The notes beneath the pieces are model-generated. The model was given only the letters and a program-made list of their open reading frames with translations, did no database searches and was not told the origin of the DNA. Both the position numbers and the translations under genes were made by a program. From assembly GCA_002484335.1 (NCBI GenBank), contig DLJQ01000001.1, forward strand, positions 161,435 through 225,434: 64,000 nt of DNA, in the 5' to 3' direction. Source of the DNA: Flavobacteriales bacterium UBA7612. GTDB taxonomy: Bacteria; Bacteroidota; Bacteroidia; Flavobacteriales; Weeksellaceae. Below, piece by piece: positions 62,005 to 64,000 of this stretch. Position 1 is the stretch's first letter; every line of letters starts with the position of its first letter.

Positions 62005-62861
62005 TATCTATATGTTAGTTTTGCAAATTTTGATTGATTAAATTCTTTTTTAGTTTTATACTCATAATATTCAGCCCAACTACCATTTTCTTCACGAAAA
62101 ACAATAATTAAAACTTCTACATTAGGATCATTTTCAAAAAAATTCTTTATTTGAATTTTATATTCTTTCCCGTCAATAAGTCCTTTTGTAACATCAATTA
62201 AACCCGTTTTAAAACCACTTTCAAAAGCTTCAGTATAAGGATCAACACTAGCTATTTCGAATAGATTAGAAAATTTACCTAAATAATATTCTCTATCTCC
62301 ATTATTTCCATATGTTTTTAAATTAAAATCTTTATCTATTCTAACTTCTATATTCTCCTCATTTGTTTTTATTGTAAACAAAACACGCTCAAAAACTGGA
62401 AATTTTTCAAAATCATTATCCTTGTTATCAGACTCATAACGAAGAGGAAGACTCATAACAACGTCAACTGGATTATTATTCTCATCCTTACCTGGTTGAA
62501 TTGTTAGTTTAGCTTTATCCATTTTACTTTGTAAAAGAATTAAACTAGACATTGCTACACTATTGAATATAGGATTATCTCCTTCAGCATATAAGTCACT
62601 GAATTTACCTTCTTTATTTATTGTAAATTTTAATTTTGATTTAGCACTTTGTACCTGTAAATAATCAGCAATATTAGAAAAATAAGTTACTTGATTTTGT
62701 ATATCATGACTTAAATTAGCATTCATACAAGCAACCAAAGACCTATTCTCTGTATTTTCCTCACAACCAAAATATATCGGCATTTTTTTTGTAATAGACT
62801 TTGTTTGAGCAAAACAAAACCCGCTTATAAATAGTGTTAATAGTAAAAAAAAATTTTTCAT
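62004..62861 (-). CDS. Exported protein with a TonB-C-like domain, between nadB and nadC
   Basis: This encodes 285 residues with a signal peptide (SGFCFAQ, cleavage about residue 19). After two Cys (FGCEENT and VACMNANL), residues about 60-145 resemble a TonB C-terminal fold (LKFTINKEGKFSDLYAEGDN, VMSLPLRYE). The second half is strand-rich with no domain recognised. It touches both neighbours, so it is translated with nadB and nadC, though its envelope location has no obvious tie to NAD synthesis. The family call is uncertain. Confidence 0.65.
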   Translation of the reverse strand: MKNFFLLLTLFISGFCFAQTKSITKKMPIYFGCEENTENRSLVACMNANLSHDIQNQVTYFSNIADYLQVQSAKSKLKFTINKEGKFSDLYAEGDNPIFNSVAMSSLILLQSKMDKAKLTIQPGKDENNNPVDVVMSLPLRYESDNKDNDFEKFPVFERVLFTIKTNEENIEVRIDKDFNLKTYGNNGDREYYLGKFSNLFEIASVDPYTEAFESGFKTGLIDVTKGLIDGKEYKIQIKNFFENDPNVEVLIIVFREENGSWAEYYEYKTKKEFNQSKFAKLTYR

Positions 62862-64000
62862 TTATTGAATATCTTTATTATAAAAAGTACCTTTATTTTC
62901 TTTCTGACTAACACTTTGATTAATGATTAATTGAGCAACTTCTACCAAATTTCTCAACTCTAATAATTTTGTAGAAATAACAGAAAAATTATAAATTTCT
63001 TTTACCATTTTCTCTATTTCAATTATTCTTTGTTGAGCTATCTTTAGTCGGCTATCACTTCGTACGATACCGACCAATTCACTCATCATTGCTTGTAGCT
63101 GTTTACGAAGATAAGAAATCAAAACTAACTCTTCTTGAATTTTCATTCCTTCAGAATTCCATTCTGGAAAAATAAATTTATATATTGAAAAATTATTTTT
63201 ATTTAACTTTGATAATGTCTTTTCTGCAGCTCTATGACCAAAAACCATAGCTTCTAATAATGAATTTGAAGCTAAACGATTCGCTCCATGTAAACCAGTA
63301 TTCGTGCATTCTCCTACAGCAAAAAGATTTTTAATTGAGGTTTTTCCATTCAAATTAACATCAATTCCACCGCATAAATAATGCGAAGCTGGAACAACTG
63401 GAACCAACTCTGTAAACATATCATACCCTTCACTTTTACATTTATCGTAAATATTTGGAAAATGTTCTAAAAATTTTTTCTTGTCTAAATGTCGGCAATC
63501 AATATATACATAATCATCTCCTTTTAATTTCATTTCATTATCTATTGCTCTTGCTACAATATCTCGAGAAGCTAATTCTTCTCTAGAATCATATTTGTGC
63601 ATAAATAATTCTCCATCTTTTGTTCTCAATTTAGCTCCAAAACCACGAACAGCTTCGGAAATTAAAAACAATTGACCATCAAATTCACTATAAAATGCTG
63701 TAGGATGAAACTGAATAAATTGCATTCCAGAGACAGATGCTTTTGCTCGATTAGCTAAACCTATACCATCACCTGTTGCAATAATAGGATTTGTTGTGTT
63801 TTTATACACATGACCAACTCCTCCTGTTGCCAACAATGTGATTTTAGACAAATGGCGTTCTACTTTTTGAGATTTTAAATCAAGAATATAAGCGCCATAA
63901 GATGTTATTTTATCTGAATGATGTTTTTTACCAAGATGATGTTCTGTTATTAAATCAACAACAAAATGATGAGTTAAAATATTTATATTGGGATGATTTT
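62862..64000 (-). CDS. nadB: L-aspartate oxidase, 5' end outside the window
   Basis: The open frame continues to the window edge; the apparent start at 63851 is an internal TTG, since the upstream codons read FVVDLITEHHLGKK and GAYILDLKS, which belong to this family. The visible part has LLATGGVGHVYKNTTNP, GDGIGLANRAKAS, FIQFHPTAFY, GGIDVNLNGKTS and GANRLASNSLLEA, and the helical C-terminal domain. This flavoenzyme oxidises L-aspartate to iminoaspartate, the first step toward quinolinate. About 380 residues are seen; the N-terminal FAD loop is missing. Confidence 0.96.
   Translation of the reverse strand, partial: NHPNINILTHHFVVDLITEHHLGKKHHSDKITSYGAYILDLKSQKVERHLSKITLLATGGVGHVYKNTTNPIIATGDGIGLANRAKASVSGMQFIQFHPTAFYSEFDGQLFLISEAVRGFGAKLRTKDGELFMHKYDSREELASRDIVARAIDNEMKLKGDDYVYIDCRHLDKKKFLEHFPNIYDKCKSEGYDMFTELVPVVPASHYLCGGIDVNLNGKTSIKNLFAVGECTNTGLHGANRLASNSLLEAMVFGHRAAEKTLSKLNKNNFSIYKFIFPEWNSEGMKIQEELVLISYLRKQLQAMMSELVGIVRSDSRLKIAQQRIIEIEKMVKEIYNFSVISTKLLELRNLVEVAQLIINQSVSQKENKGTFYNKDIQ

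Noticed and set aside
62862..63851. Complete small gene starting at 63851
   Set aside because: The start is an internal TTG and the upstream codons belong to L-aspartate oxidase, so the gene simply runs off the window.

Overview
The window is a chromosomal stretch of an AT-rich member of the Bacteroidota, most likely a flavobacterium (Flavobacteriales, perhaps Weeksellaceae; the family is inference). The evidence is: a conserved CBS-nadK-DUF6089-uppS-bamA-skp-skp block; mevalonate-pathway genes (mevalonate kinase, HMG-CoA synthase) with a geranylgeranylglycerol-phosphate-synthase-like UbiA protein; many TonB-dependent receptors and lipoproteins with acidic residues just after the lipobox Cys; promoters of the TTG-N18/20-TAnnTTTG type; and almost no Shine-Dalgarno sequences. 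I see no IS element, prophage, CRISPR array or rRNA operon. It reads as ordinary core genome with a few accessory points. Layout. 1-7 kb: a surface-type lipoprotein, a minus-strand unit plsC / M1 aminopeptidase / rnhA / lipoprotein, then pgi. 7-14 kb: the minus-strand envelope-biogenesis operon (CBS protein, NAD kinase, beta-barrel protein, undecaprenyl-diphosphate synthase, BamA and two Skp/OmpH chaperones). 14-17 kb: mevalonate kinase, UbiA prenyltransferase and a pseudouridine synthase on the plus strand. 17-25 kb: an orphan small subunit of methylmalonyl-CoA mutase, an unknown membrane protein, a TonB-type barrel protein, 5-formyl-THF cyclo-ligase, and a two-gene unit of unknown function. 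25-38 kb: alcohol dehydrogenase, two S9 peptidases, RluF, an ArsC-like protein, HMG-CoA synthase, HdeD, an ecotin-type protease inhibitor, and a TonB receptor under a TPP riboswitch, which marks it as a thiamine receptor. 38-52 kb: purK-purE, aat, a DUF3127 protein with an SSB-like tail, tRNA-Leu(UAG), a sugar nucleotidyltransferase, a SprT protein, an MlaEF-like ABC transporter, ribH, two DedA proteins, upp and an LD-carboxypeptidase. 52-61 kb: three tandem paralogous TonB receptors, each with its own leader and terminator. 61-64 kb: nadC and nadB flanking an envelope protein; nadB runs off the window. The most interesting non-coding signal is a roughly 100-130 bp element present three times (853-984, 17042-17143 on the minus strand, 40050-40147). 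The two good copies have different stem sequences but keep the same pairings, which is compensatory covariation. Their 3' ends lie within about 12 bp of the stop codons of convergent genes. It looks like a structured RNA or a REP-like family that settles in terminator regions. Many convergent gene pairs are separated by strong bidirectional hairpin terminators, which make the transcription units easy to read. Some start codons were moved inward from the longest open frame; each case is explained in its entry.
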